A DNA stretch of 64,000 bases from Balaenoptera acutorostrata (GCF_949987535.1 NC_080080.1:64447006-64511005), one strand, 5' to 3'; shown: positions 1 through 14,240, counted from the stretch's first letter. A program made the numbers and translations. Notes: generated from the sequence alone by a model not told the origin.

Positions 1-355
1 ACTTCACTCAGTATAACAGTGTCTCGGTCCATCCATGTTGCTGCAAATGGCATTTTGTTCTTTTCTTATGGCTGAGTAGTAGTCCAATGTATATATATAC
101 CACATCTTCTTTATCCATTCGTCTGTCAGTGGACATTTAGGTTGCTTCCATGTCTTGGCTATTGTAAGTAGTGCTGCTATGAACATAAGGGTGCATGTAT
201 CTTTTCGAATTATAGAGTTTTCGTCTTTTCTGGATATACGCCCAGGAGTGGGATTGCTAGATCATATGGTAACTCTATTTTTAGTTTTTTAAGGAACCTC
301 CATACTGTTCTCCATAGTGGCTATACCAATTTACATTCCCAGCTGTTATACCAAT
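1..355 (-). mobile_element. L1 3' end, antisense
   Basis: The reverse strand encodes the C-terminal part of L1 ORF2p (peptides such as [19 protein letters not shown] and the YYSAIRK motif), the same module seen on the plus strand near 11500 and 59600. It is cut by the window start and fades out near 355 without a recognisable 3' tail. It lies in the last intron of ELOC, antisense to that gene. Confidence 0.9.
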
Positions 356-1007
356 TTCACCTAAAGAAAACACTAATGTTTGTCTAGTGTCAAAGGCTTA
401 ATAAGTGCCTTTTGGTAATATTTCGTACATACATTTAAGAAAGAGAGTTTTCGTTATTGGCAAACAAAAATTTACCTCGTTGCTATGAATTATCTGCTGA
501 ATCCTTCTTTCTCCGCATCCCATCCTACCCCCAACCAACAGACAATTACTAGAAAACTTTTAAAATACTACATTCTCAGAAAGTACATTTTTCTGCCTTT
601 TATATTCAGTGCACAGTGCTAGTGCTAGACTGCCAAGAAAATATTTTATCCCAACAGTAAAGAAATCATATAGCTAAAGAAATTCTGAGAGATCACTAAA
701 AACAGTTTATGAACTGTTATTAAACAAAGGGAGGAAGTAGCTTATGAGATCTCATTAACATGACCATATTTTTAAAAACTAAAGGGGAAAACAATGGATT
801 TGCTTTCTTGAAAAGATTAAGTACAGTGTTTTCATTTATTATTTATATTTACATGACAACATAGCACAGAGCTCCTGGTAATCTATAAATACTTAATTTC
901 CTAGACTGAATCTTTTTAATAAAGATTTTTTTTTATGTTTCTACTCAGAAATCTACATATTTCTACATATTTCATTTGATGCTAGTTGGGTTTATCCTTT
1001 TTGCATT
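356..1007. other. ELOC: ELOC last intron, non-repetitive part
   Basis: AT-rich intronic sequence. I see no coding exon, RNA gene or recognisable repeat here. It is assigned to the intron because the ELOC terminal exon starts at 1385. Confidence 0.6.
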
Positions 1008-1575
<568 letters not shown>

Positions 1576-1786
1576 ATAAAATAAATTATAATAAACTGTT
1601 AACTTTTTTCAGTATTTAATACCTGTAGTTCAGTTAGTAATTTTTTCATATATAGCATGTTGCCTGTGTGCAATTGAACTTTAAAGTTCATTGCAAAGCA
1701 GATTATCTTCTGTTCTTTTGCATAGCAATCAGAGTTGAAATTTGTTTGCTACATCAACAAATTAAGGACATTTTCACAAATTGAGA

Positions 1787-1792
1787 AATAAA
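1787..1792 (+). terminator. ELOC: Candidate proximal ELOC poly(A) signal
   Basis: Canonical AATAAA about 210 nt after the stop codon, followed within 30-60 nt by GT-rich sequence (GGTGGTTTTGCC, TGGATGTGATTTTT). A plausible short-3'UTR cleavage site. Confidence 0.45.
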
Positions 1793-3211
1793 CAAATATG
1801 CCAATTCTTAGGTGGTTTTGCCTTATCCTTTGGATGTGATTTTTAAAGTTAGAGCAGTGGTGATATAGTAAATGCTGAAATTTAGGCATAAATTCAACAC
1901 ATTCTACAGGTAAATAATGGGGCTACATATTTTTATGTTTTTAGTGTTTTTTTAAAAACCTATTCTGATCTTAGAGCTGTCATTAGCATTACTAGAGTTA
2001 TGCAGTTGCATATAATTGCATTATAAACATGTTTATAACTTAGCCAAAATATTGATTTTTATAACTGTCAAAGACATGAGAGTTGAAATTTCTTATGTGT
2101 CTTTTGATAAACTGCAGTATTGTTTAAGTGTATCTTGTCTTTTTGTTTATTGCTACACTTTAAGAACTTTATTTAAAATCAATTTTGGAAGATTACTAGG
2201 TACAGCTTTTGGAGCAGAGACTTTTTGAACTGTAGCCACATGGTCAACAAGTAAACTACATGACTTACGTTTCATGTGCATTGTGCATTTCGGCCAGTCC
2301 ATTGACTATAAAGTTTCCTTTGCAGTATTCATTCTTACATAGTCCCTTGTTGTGATTACACTTCTCATTATTTAAATATGTTTTAAAAGACTCACTATGA
2401 ACTTTTTCATCTAGATCCTAAGAGCAAGACTTCTCTGACAATTCCAGTCTTCCTCCATTCAACTGAAATGTTATAAAATAAGAAAAACATGGAGAGATGC
2501 AGTAATAATGCACTTTGATGTAGTATATTAATTATCTTCTGTTAATTAAAGTATGTCCCACTAGATATGATATCCATAATCTGGGTCTTCTACTGAACTC
2601 AAACTTATAGAAGAGGTCATTCAGCTTTTACACTAAGACAAAAAAAATTTGAAGAACATTATATAATAGAGCGTCTCTGCTTAGTCGTGGAAAAAGAAGC
2701 ACTAGAGTTGGGTTTATTATTGTCTCTGTCTTAGTAGTAAAACAAAGCTGTTATTATAGGGTCTATAAATTTACGTCTTCAGCTTACTTCTTTAAGACTG
2801 GTTCAATATGGACCAGTTTTTCTAGAACCTGCAAAAACCATAAACAACCAAGATCAGTAAAAGTAATTTTTCCTCTTAGAAGACCTAACATTGTTATTGA
2901 AAGCAATTAAATATAAATGTTAGTTGCATATATTTTAGTAACATCTTAAGACATACTGTTACATATTTTAGTATAGAATTATCAAGTACAAGAATTATAT
3001 TCTGCTACTTGGTGATGAATAATGCCAATTATAAACCTAAGTGGTGATCTTAAAGGTCAAGGTGATAGCTAGAATACAGTTTAACTTTGACCCATTTTAG
3101 TAGGTTACTTTATATGTTAGGTCCAGAAGTTACCTTAAGTTCAAAATATTGAAATAAAACTGAAAGATTAGAAAAAACTGTGTAGCTTGCGGCAAATGAT
3201 ACTTGCATGTT

Positions 3212-3217
3212 AATAAA
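3212..3217 (+). terminator. ELOC: Candidate distal ELOC poly(A) signal
   Basis: AATAAA in TTAATAAAGACTATTG, with a GT-rich element (CACTTGGTGTTTGATC) some 35 nt downstream. Good architecture for a distal cleavage site giving a 3' UTR of about 1.65 kb. Confidence 0.45.
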
Positions 3218-3240
3218 GACTATTGACTGAAAGGTTTGAT

Positions 3241-6200
3241 AAACACTTGGTGTTTGATCTTTTTAGCCTTAATTTTCTCTTTTTCTGAAGATGTATGAAA
3301 CTATTGGCTTCAGGACATCTTGCCGTATGATTGAATAGCAGGAATTTTTATTTGGTTCAGTTTAAGAGATGATTTTATATAGTATTGAGACCTTAATAGT
3401 TTTCTGACCCTTGGCGATTAGTTTACTTTTTGAATTATGTGAAATCTACCCAATACTTTTTCTGCACAGAAAATAGTACCACAAAATCCTTTGTTTTATT
3501 CAGTTAATATTTCATTTTTGTATTGTCTAGATTATGATATGCTTTTTAGACTACTTATCTTTCATGCAATTATTATTGGCAGATAAGTCTCCTTTTGAAG
3601 AGCTGTTAATATTGAGGAATACAATTTACTATAAGTAAATTCAGCTCATGTTAAAAGAGAAATACATTTAGAGACATCTTGCTATATATGGAGCTGTCAG
3701 CTGTGGGTCGTTTTGCTAAATTTATCAATTATTCTTTCAAAATGGTGCAGGTATTCTGAGAAATTATATAAAGTTGCTGTTAAAGATTGAAGAGTGTTTA
3801 AATCTAGTAATTCCTATCTATGTAGAGGAAAATTCATACAAATTAACAAAGCTTGGTTGTATTTAGACTTAGCAGTGCTAAGTTGAGCTTCTGTTTAGTT
3901 ATATCTAAGTTTGGTAAAACACATAAGATCTGGAAATCAATAGATGTGGTTGATTTTATATATGGTGTTTTATTTGCAATATATAAATCTGATTTAATTC
4001 CAGGCTAGTCATATTTGTGCTAAGTCTTTATATTCCTATTAGGCTATAATAAGAAACTCTTAAATATTATATATTACACCTAATGGTTTGTTGGTTTAAA
4101 CAAATATTTATTAGTCTAGAAGTATTTTGGTATATCACAGCACCAAACTAAGAGTTAAAAAGTATAAAGTCTTGTGCTAATAAGCCATGTTATCTTGAAC
4201 AGGTGACTGGGTCTTCATTTCACTTCTAGGAAATTAAGGAGACTACACATCAATAGGGTGATGTTTACCACAGTTTTTAATGAACAAGATTGTGTTTGTG
4301 GATATTGCTTAAATCTAAGATTGTAACATTACAGATGATCAGATTAGAAGAATTATAAATGAGAAAAAATGCCTTTCTTGCTGCATCTTTTAAGTAACAG
4401 TCTATAAATTTCAGCTTTTGCTACTTTTGATTAAGCATTAAATATTACACAGCAGTACTAAATACAGTAACTAGATTAATTTAGATACTTGTTGTTTTCT
4501 ATTGCCTGCTATATAAAGAAAATTCAATTTTAGTGATGGTCATCATTAACTTTATGATACAAAGGGAAATTTATGTACGGTTTTCATACCAGTATATGCA
4601 ATGCCAGGTCAGCCCAAAACTCAGTTTTCATTTATGCTCTAATGTAGTAATTTATCCTCAATTAGGTACATATGTATTTTCTTTATTTACTCCATATTTC
4701 TTTATCTGAAAACAGAAGACTTTTTTTTTAATGCCCTATAGAATATTCAGTTTCCTTTCTCCACATTCCCTTAGTTGCCCACCCGCCCCCCTCCCCATAC
4801 ACACACACTATGTTTTTTAAACTGGGAAAATTTTAATATTGCTTTGAGATAGAACTCATGGTCTTAATCACCATATTGTTCTATAAGTTTTGTGTTTATG
4901 TTATTATTCTAATACAGGACACAGGTGCATCAGTATTAGGTTTGTTTTCCCCTCTTTATAGTACTAGATGCTTACCATCATTTTTAATACAAAAATGTTA
5001 ATATTAGGTATATATTTATATGCTAATACCTTTATTTGTGATAGCATCTATTGCTTCATTATTTAGAGAAGCATGCATAAGATGACAGCTTATAAGAAAA
5101 ATTCAAATTTCATGTCTTTTTATTCAACCAGAATTGTCTAAATTTTTTTAATTTCAGCCGCCTTTTACATCATGAAGTAAAGCTTGTGATTAATTCTGCC
5201 TATGCATACCAGCTGGCCCAGATCCACTGTTAGGATTTTTAAAATACATCAGTAGAATTTTAACTACAGGCATATTAAATTTTGATGCAGACTTATCAAA
5301 TATATTTTCCGTTTGAATCAGTATAGTGTCATTTCTGCTCTAGACAACTTCAAGGATCTGTACATCCATCTCAAGTATAATTTTGAATTGTAAAGTACAT
5401 TTTCTTCAGACCATCAAAGAAAATTTTTGTTTTTCCGTAATTTCACTCAGCTGTTTTTGAAAATGCATGTTTCCTTAGTTTCTTACAGCCACCATTTGAA
5501 TCAGCCGGTATGTTCCTTTTTGATATTTGGTTTTTGTTTTAATGAGGATCCAAGACAAAAAGTTATGGTAGTTCCAAGGTCACAAGCTAATTTATGGTGG
5601 GATTCTAGATCCAGATCATAGTTCAAATTAGAACAAACATGGTGCTTAGATTCTAGAAACACCCTGTGAATGCTACATCCAGAAAAGATGTTTGTTAAGA
5701 GCATTGAAAAATAATATACAGAATATTGAAATGGTGGCATTGGGATAGGGAGTTAATGCATGAGCTGGGCTTATAAAGTAATAAATGCCTTTTAAAGTAT
5801 ATAACATTTCTATCCAAATGAACATCTTCCTTCACTTAGTAGGGCTATTGTTGCTCAAAAATGTTTCTGGAACTGACTTCAGAGCTTATAATAAATGTTC
5901 TTTTGAATAGCCTCAGTGGTGGGAGATGCTTTTCTTTAAATGTTTTGCAACAGTCAATGAATGTTTTTGATCCAAACCTACTGAATAAAGATGAGTGGCC
6001 AGGCCAGGTCAGGAAGAAGATATGTAATTAAAGGAATTAGACTAGCTTTCTCATGCAGCCAGTAATCATGCCAGTAGCGTGACATGTCACAAAACCAAAT
6101 TTAAAAAAGCTGCATCAAAGTTGTGATTCAAATGGGTTTTATAAAATTGTTACCTTACAGTGTAAAACATCATCTGTGTTACTTTGTTCAAAGTAGACAA

Positions 6201-6257
6201 GGTTTAAGCCTTGTGCCTCCAGCAGTTTGGTTTCTCTGCAACATCATATTAACAGTT
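3241..6257. other. Repeat-poor AT-rich segment after ELOC
   Basis: Three kilobases with no recognisable SINE, L1 or LTR and no credible open frame. AATAAA occurs at 5984-5989. It may be an extended 3' UTR or simple intergenic DNA. The lack of insertions stands out against the rest of the window. A C-rich tract followed by (CA)n sits at about 4780-4808. Confidence 0.5.
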
Positions 6258-6385
6258 TGGGGAACTCCCTGGCAGACCAGTGGTTAGGGCTCGGAGCTTT
6301 CACTGCCGGGCCCAAGTTCAATCCGTGGACATGGAACTGGGATCTCGCAAGTCGGGCCGCACGTTCCCCACCCCCCCGTAAAAAA
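6258..6385 (+). mobile_element. Short CHR-type SINE
   Basis: tRNA-like head GGGGAACTCCCTGGCAGACC with a degraded box B (GTTCAATCC) and a short unrelated body ending in a CCCCCC/A-rich tail. It belongs to the short SINE group also found at 14477, 16021, 19569 and 49221. Confidence 0.8.
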
Positions 6386-6649
6386 GACCGTTTTTCTGTT
6401 ACCAGGAAGAGTATGATCTACCTGATAAAGTACCATTCCATCCTTAAATACTGAAGGAACTCTCCAATGAAAACTTATATTCCTAAAGAGCTGAGTCTAT
6501 GAAGTTACTTTGACTGGTGGAATGGCAATAGTAAAGTCATAAAAAGCCAAGAGCTAATGAAACCACAATTTAAGTTATGTGATTGTTCTTAAATGCAACT
6601 ATGTATTTCTTCTTTTCCTAATGGCAATTTTCGCCTTATCTTCTAAAAA

Positions 6650-6785
6650 CTAGATTGTAAGAAAACAGGAACAAAGAAGGGGATTATTTCATATTTTGAG
6701 GGGGTGTTGATCTCATTCTCTCTCCCAGTCCCTAGCAGGGTGCTTTAAACATGGTAGGCATTCAATAAATGTTGACTTGAATCAG
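6650..6785 (+). repeat. L2 3' end
   Basis: Ends in the L2 signature GGTAGGCATTCAATAAATGTTGACTTGAAT, preceded by the 'ctagattgtaag...' part of the L2 3' UTR. Ancient and diverged. Confidence 0.65.
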
Positions 6786-7023
6786 GCTCATTGGTGTGGA
6801 AAGGTAGTACCTCAATCATATGCCACTGGATCCTTCAGTTTTATGTCTTAACTAATGTTGAAATAAAAGATTTGTCTGAGCCTAACTGCAGATGTCTACA
6901 CATCATGCAGTCCGCCATTTGCAGGGAAGAATACTGAATGCGAAGGCAGGAAAGCTGGGTTCAAGATTGTTGTTGCTGAACTAGACTCTTGGTGTTCTCC
7001 CATGAAAAATAATAGCAGTCTCT

Positions 7024-7340
7024 GAACAAACATTTCTCCAAAGAAGATGTACAAATGACCAACAATACCTGAAAATCTGCCCAAGTCATGAGGCATTAGG
7101 GAAATGCTAATCAAAACCACAATATGATATTTCACACCCCCTAGGATAGCTATAATAAAAAAGATGGACATTAACATGTTGACCAGGATGTGTAACAATT
7201 ACAACTCAACATTGCAGGTGGAGATGTAAAATGGTGCAGCTACTGTAGAAAATAGTTTGGTGGTTCTTCAAAACGTCAAACCATGTGACCCATCATGGTA
7301 TAAGCCTAGGTATATACTCAAAAGTACCCGTTGAAGTTTT
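7024..7340 (+). mobile_element. Old L1 ORF2 3' fragment
   Basis: Starts ACATTTCTCCAAAGAAGATG, continues through the ORF2 stretch 'atgctaatcaaaaccacaat' and ends near 'ggtatatactcaaaagtaccc'. It is the same module as 11155-11490 but far more diverged and has lost its frame. Confidence 0.8.
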
Positions 7341-8389
7341 TAAACATCAAATAACCACAGAGAAAAAAGTTATGATTGAAGACTACTCTTTAAAGAAAGG
7401 ATAGAGTAACATTTTATGAGGTGCAGCTATCCATCCTAAGCAAATTCATAGCCTTTATTATATATGAGAGAATGAGAAAACAAACTAAGCATTAAATTCA
7501 AAATGTTTGAAACAAATGCCAACGAAATCAGGATGAAAGAATTAACAAAAATAGCAAAAACAATTAGAAAATAGGAATTAGTAAATTAGAAGGACATTTA
7601 TAAATAGAAGAGCTGGTTCAGAGCAGTAGAAAAACATGGGACATGTCAAGAGAAAAATGAGGAAGCAAAAATATATGGATGAGATAGAAAATAATACTCA
7701 ACATTTGTTATGAGAAAGTTAATACCCCAAAACAGAGAAAAGCTCTTAAATTATAAGAGATTATTATTTATACCAAATTTTTAAATTGTGATTGATTTTC
7801 TAGGAAAATAGAAATTATGAAAATTAAACCAAGACAAAATCTGAATACATCAATAACCATGAAAGCAAAGTGAAGTAGTTGTCAAGATATTTCTCCCAAA
7901 GAAACATAAGACTAGATTATTCTAGTATTTTTTTTAATCTTCAAGGAGCACGATTCACAAAGATAGCAAATTTCTAAATTCCTGTTACAAAGCTAGTATA
8001 ATCCTGATATCAAATTCTGAGATAATAGCCTTAAAAAAAAAATTCCTATAGGCCTATACCACAGGTATATAGAGACAACAATCCTAAATAAAATACTAGC
8101 AAATCAAATCCAGACTGTAGTCAAAGTATACTACACCATAATTAAATGAGGTTTATTCTAAGAAAACAAGGATGGTTTAAGGTAAGAAAATTTATTGATA
8201 TAAATTTACTGAAAGAAAAATGTAGGATCATTTCAATAGAGGTTTAAAAATAATGTGGCAAAATATCATTTCCACTCCTAATTTTAAACTAATACACTAG
8301 GAATAGAATGTTTCATTTATTATTTTAAAGCAACATTAAGCTAAAGTTATCATACTTAACAAAAAACATTTATCAGAGGTACTCTCATT
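7341..8389 (+). mobile_element. Degraded L1 ORF2 fragment
   Basis: A-rich sequence containing ORF2-like phrases (for example 'cctaaataaaatactagcaaatcaaatccag' near 8083, the ILNKILANQIQ region). No frame is preserved. Boundaries are approximate; parts of 7341-7900 are only weakly L1-like. Confidence 0.5.
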
Positions 8390-9222
8390 GAAAATGAGGA
8401 CCACTTAACAAGTGTGGGTGAGGATGTGGAGAAAAGAGAACCCTCATGCACTGTTGATGGGAATGTAAAATGATACAGCCACTATGGAAAACAGTATGGA
8501 GGTTCTTCAAAAAATTAAAAATACAACTACTGTATGATCCTGCAATTCCACTTCTGGGTATTTATCCAAAAACAAAACCAAAATCACTAACTCGAAAAGA
8601 TATACGCACCACCCCCCTGTTCATTGCAGCATTATTTGCAACAGCCAAGATATGAAAACAACTTATGTCCACCAAAGAATGAATGGATAAAGAAATTGTG
8701 GTATATAAATACAGTGGAATATTATTCAGCCTTCAAAAAGAAGAAAAGCTTGCCATTTGCAACAATATGGATGGACCTTGAGAGCATTAAGCTAACTTAC
8801 ATAAGTCAGAGAAAGACAAATACCATACAATCTCACTTATATGTAAAAACAAAACAAAACAAAAAAACCCAAGCTCACAGATACAGAAAGCAGATTGGTG
8901 GTTGCTAGAGGTGGGGGATGAGGGGTGAGCAAAATGGGTGAAGAGGGTCAAAAGATACAAACTTCCAATTATAAGTCATGGGGATGTATGTATAGCATGG
9001 TGACTGTAGTTAGTAATATTATATTACACATTTGAAAGCTGCTAAGAGAGTTAATCTTAAAACTTCTCATCAGAAGAAAAAAAATTTTTCTGTGTATAGT
9101 GACAGATGTTAACTAGACTTATTGTGGTGATCATATTGCAATATATACAAATATCAAATCATGTTTTACACCTGAAAATAATATAATGTTATATGTCAAC
9201 TATACCTCAAAATAAAAAAACA
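8390..9222 (+). mobile_element. L1 3' end (older subfamily)
   Basis: Carries the ORF2 C-terminal region ([29 protein letters not shown]; then WIKKLWYINTVEYYSAFKK in another frame because of a shift) followed by a 3' UTR ending in 'caactatacctcaaaataaaaaaac'. It is 5'-truncated. The open stretches of 61 and 94 codons here are relics, not host genes. Confidence 0.88.
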
Positions 9223-9556
9223 TAAGAATACTTGCTATCAATACACTATTTAGCATTTCTTGGAAATATCCAGACATTGCTGTATATTTTTTTTATGTAG
9301 GTATAAATACTGGAAAAGGAGAGACAAAAATATCTGCAGGCAATGTAGAATCTCACAGGAAAATCCCGAAAGTGTCAACTGAAAAATTCTGAAATCTAAA
9401 AGAGAGAAGTAGAAACTGTAGTGGACATTTGTAGAATGTTTTCTTTTCTTTTCTCTTGGCTGCACAGCATAGAAATCCCCACCCTGGGTTTGAGAAATAC
9501 CCATTATCTAAATCCAGGTGAAGGGGGCATCCCCACCCTGCTACAGAAATCAAAAA
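9223..9556. other. No recognisable feature
   Basis: Short unique-looking stretch between an L1 and a SINE. Its overlapping open frames on both strands have no family resemblance and no coding signature. Confidence 0.5.
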
Positions 9557-9567
9557 AGAGACTTCTT

Positions 9568-9764
9568 GGGGACTTCCCTGGTGGCGCAGTGGCTAAGACT
9601 CCATGCTCGCAATGCAGGGAGCCCAGGTTCGATCCCTGGTCAGAGAACTAGATACCATATGCATGCCACAACTAAGAGTTTGCATGCCACAACTAAGGAG
9701 CTCACGTGCCTCAACTAAGACCCAGCACAACCAAATAAATAATAAATAAATTTTTAAAAAAGAC
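9568..9764 (+). mobile_element. CHR-type SINE with TSD
   Basis: Head GGGGACTTCCCTGGTGGCGC, body with three 'ccacaactaag'-type repeats, and tail (AAATAAAT)n. The 11-bp TSD AGAGACTTCTT is exact at 9557-9567 and 9765-9775. Confidence 0.95.
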
Positions 9765-9775
9765 AGAGACTTCTT

Positions 9776-10131
9776 CCCTGCCTCCTGACTGCCAGGGCAC
9801 AGGAACATGACCAAGGAATCCTCCACACCCTTCCAATAATTGCCTTCTCTTTTCTACGTAGGCTTTCTGTTGAGAATTATAACTCCTACAGAAATTGATA
9901 TTGAGGGTAGGTTGCAGGCAACAAACCCTCCAGAAAATGGAGGAATCTAATTGTGATTACCTTGCCCAGGTAGGGCCAAAAGTGGTGGCAATTCCACAAT
10001 ATTCATAAATGGGAATCTGAAATCAAAGAGCTCAGGAAGGTTAAATAGCTATTCAAGTTATTTCTTTACTGTTGAGGACAGGGCTTTGGATGATTTCAAT
10101 GCACCTATGAAACAATAAGATGGAAGACATC
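9776..10131. other. No recognisable feature
   Basis: Unique-looking sequence up to the left TSD of the L1 complex. No exon, RNA gene or repeat recognised. Confidence 0.5.
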
Positions 10132-10150
10132 AAGAATTAATGGTGTGAAA
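10132..10150. repeat. Left copy of candidate outer TSD of the L1 complex
   Basis: AAGAATTAATGGTGTGAA matches AAGAATTAACAGTGTGAA at 14427-14444 in 16 of 18 positions, both differences being transitions. It abuts the 5' end of the L1 sequence. Confidence 0.5.
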
Positions 10151-12083
10151 CACAAAAGACCCCCGAATAGCCAAAGCAATGTTGAGAAAGAAAAACGGAG
10201 CTGGAGGAATCAGGCTTCCTGACTTCAGACTATACTACAGAGCTACAGTAATCAAAACAGTATGGTAGGGGCTTCCCTGGTGGCGCAGTGGTTGAGAATC
10301 TGCCTGCCAATGCAGGGGACACGGGTTCGAGCCCTGGTCTGGGAAGATCCCACATGCCGCGGAGCAACTGGGCCCGTGAGCCACAACTACTGAGCCTGAG
10401 CGTCTGGAGCCTCTGCTCCGCAACAAGAGAGGCCGCGATAGTGACAGGCCCACGCACCGCGATGAAGAGTGGCCCCCACTCGCCGCAACTGGAGAAAGCC
10501 CTCACACAGAAACGAAGACCCAACACAGCCAAAAATAAACATAATAAATAAATAATAAATAAAAATAAAAATAAAAAAACAGTATGGTACTGGCACAAAA
10601 ACTGAAATATAGATCAATAGAATAGGATAGAAAGCCCAGAGATAAACCCACACACATATGGTCACCTAATCTATGAAAAAGGAGGCAAGAATATACAATG
10701 GAGAAAAGACAGTCTCTTCAATATGTGGTGCTGGGAAAACTGGACAGCTACATGGAAAAGAATGAAATTAGAACACTCCCTAATACCATACACAAAAAAT
10801 AAACTCAAAATGGGTTAAAGACCTAAATGTAAGGCCGGACACTATAAAACTCTTAGAGGAAAATATAGGCAAAATACTCCTTGACATAAATTGCAGCAAG
10901 ATCTTTTTTGATCCACCTCCTAGAGTAATGAAAATAAAAACAAAAAAAAACAAATGGGACCTAATTAAACTTAAAAGCTTTTGCACAGCAAAGGAAACCA
11001 TAAACAAAATGAAAAAACCCTCAGAATGGGAGAAAATATTTGCAAACAAAGCAACTGACAAGGGATTAATCTCCAAAATATACAAACAGAACATGCAGCT
11101 TAATATCAAAAAAATAAATAACCCAATCAAAAATGGGTGGAAGATCTAAATAGACATTTCTCCAAAGAAGACATATAGATGGCCAAAAAGCACATGAAAA
11201 GATGCTCAACATCACTAATTATTAGAGAAATGCAAATCAAAACTACAAGAGCTATCACCTCACACTGGTCAGAATGGCCATCATCACAAAATCTACAAAC
11301 AATAAATGCTCGAGGAGGTGGGGAGGAAGGGAGTTCTCTTGCACTTTTGGTGGGAATGTAAATTGATACAGCCACTATGGAGAACAGTATGGAGGTTCCT
11401 TAAAAAACTAAAAATAGAATTACCATATGACCCAGCAATCCCACTACTGGGCACATATCCAGAGAAAACCAGAATTCAAAAAGATACATGTACCCCAATG
11501 TTCATTGAAGCACTATTCACAATAGCCAGTACATGGAAGCCACCTAAATGTCCATCAACAGAGGAATGGATAAAGAAGATGTGGTACATATATACAATGG
11601 AATATTACTCAGCCATAAAAAGGAACAAAATTGGGTCATTTGTAGAGATGTGGATGGACCCAGAGACTGTCATACAGAGTGAAGTAAGTCAGAAAGAGAA
11701 AAACAAATATCGTATATTAACACATATATGTGGAATCTCAAAAAATTGGTATAGACAATCTTATTTACAAAGGAGAAATAGAGACATAGACATAGAGAAC
11801 AAACGTATGGATACCAAGGGGAAAAGTGGGGGTGGGATGAATTGGGAGACTGGGATTGAGATATACACACTATTGATGGTATGTATAAAACAGATAACTA
11901 ATGAGAACCTACCATATAGCACAGGGAACTCTACTCAGTGCTCTGTGGTGACCTAAATGGGAAGGAAATCCAAAAAAGAGGGGATATATATACATGTATA
12001 GCTGATTCACTTTGCTGTACAGCAGAAACTAACACAACATTGTAAAGCAACTGTACTCCAATAAAAATTAAAAAAAAAAAAAA
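10148..12083 (+). mobile_element. 5'-truncated L1 with poly(A) tail
   Basis: Begins in ORF2 (compare 35458) and runs without internal jumps to the L1 3' end 'actccaataaaaatta' and a pure A-run at 12070-12083. The longest surviving ORF2 stretch is 11306-11956 ([28 protein letters not shown]). A SINE interrupts it at 10268-10575. It is younger than the 8390 copy, judged by lower divergence from the 59 kb copy. Confidence 0.92.
10268..10575 (+). mobile_element. CHR-type SINE inside L1, with TSD
   Basis: Full-length long-form SINE: head GGGCTTCCCTGGTGGCGCAG, tRNA-like box B GGGTTCGAGCC, body ending 'acgaagacccaacacagcc', and a tail of (AAATAAT)n. The 14-bp TSD AAAACAGTATGGTA is exact at 10254-10267 and 10576-10589 and restores the L1 sequence when removed. 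Confidence 0.97.
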
Positions 12084-12176
12084 GATGCATGCACCCCAAT
12101 GTTCATTGCAGCACTATTAACAATAGCCAGGACATGGAAGCAACCTAAAAGTCCATCAGCAGAGGAATGGATATAG

Positions 12177-12187
12177 AAGATGTGGTA
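12177..12187. repeat. TSD of HNRNPA3 retrocopy, left
   Basis: AAGATGTGGTA, identical to 13751-13761. Removing one copy and the insert gives an uninterrupted L1 sequence, which proves the insertion point. Confidence 0.95.
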
Positions 12188-12188
12188 G

Positions 12189-13349
<1,161 letters not shown>

Positions 13350-13705
13350 AAACTCAGAAGAAAAGGGCTACAGTTCTTAGCAGGAGAGAGAGCGAGGAGT
13401 TGTCAGGAAAGCTGCAGGTTACTTTGAGACAGTCGTTCCAAATGCATTAGAGGAACTGTAAAAATCTGCCACAGAAGGAACGATGATCCATAGTCAGAAA
13501 AGTTACTGCAGCTTAAACAGGAAACCCTTCTTGTTCAGGACTGTCCTAGCCACAGTTTGCAAAAAGTGCAGCTATTGATTAATGCAACGTAGTGTCAATT
13601 AGATGTACATTCCTGAGGTCTTTTATCTGTTGTAGCTTTGTCTTTTTCTTTTTCTTTTCATTACATCAGGTATATTGCCCTGTAAATTGTGGTAGTGGTA
13701 CCAGG

Positions 13706-13711
13706 AATAAA
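13706..13711 (+). terminator. HNRNPA3: Poly(A) signal of the HNRNPA3 retrocopy
   Basis: AATAAA, about 25 nt before the start of the A-tail at 13736. It is inherited from the parental mRNA. Confidence 0.85.
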
Positions 13712-13750
13712 AAATTAAGGAATTTTTAACTTTTCAAAAAAAAAAAAAAA

Positions 13751-13761
13751 AAGATGTGGTA
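13751..13761. repeat. TSD of HNRNPA3 retrocopy, right
   Basis: AAGATGTGGTA following the A-tail; exact copy of 12177-12187. Confidence 0.95.
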
Positions 13762-14240
13762 TATAAATACAATGGAATATTACTCAGCCACAAAAAGAAC
13801 AAAATAAAGCCATTTGCAGCAACATGGATGGACCTAGAGATTGTCATACTGAGTGAAGTAAGTCAGACACAGAAAGACAAATATCATGTGATATCGCTTA
13901 TATGCAGCATCTTTAAAAAAGGGGTACAAATGAACTTATTTACAAAACAGAAGTAGAGTCACGGATGTAGAAAACAAATTTACAGTTACCAGGGATAAGG
14001 GGGAGAGGGATAAACTGAGAGATTGGGACTGACATATACACACTATTATACATAAAATAGATAACTAATAAGAAGCTGCTGTATAGCACAGGGAAGTCTA
14101 CTCAATACTCCGTAATGGCCTATAAGGGAAAAGAATCTAAAAAAAAAAAAAGAGTGGATATATGTATATAACTGATTCACTTTGCTGTACACCTGAAACT
14201 AACACAACATTGTAAATCAACTACACTCCAATAAAAATTT

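Larger units (their letters stand above)
1576..3240 (+). other. ELOC: Probable ELOC 3' UTR
   Basis: AT-rich sequence directly after the stop codon, without young repeats. Poly(A) signals AATAAA occur at 1575-1580, 1580-1585, 1590-1595, 1787-1792, 3153-3158 and 3212-3217. The last is followed by a T/G-rich stretch (GGTGTTTGATCTTTTTAG) as expected downstream of a cleavage site. The true 3' end cannot be fixed from sequence; extent is inferred. Confidence 0.55.

Noticed and set aside
10268..10340. tRNA-like heads with box A/B in the SINEs as possible tRNA genes
   Set aside because: They lack a complete acceptor/anticodon fold, are fused to SINE bodies and have TSDs. No genuine tRNA gene was seen.
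11306..11956. 216-codon open frame
   Set aside because: It is the C-terminal part of L1 ORF2p ([16 protein letters not shown]), not a host gene. Similar pieces at 8470, 35493, 52708, 59091 and 59586 were rejected for the same reason.
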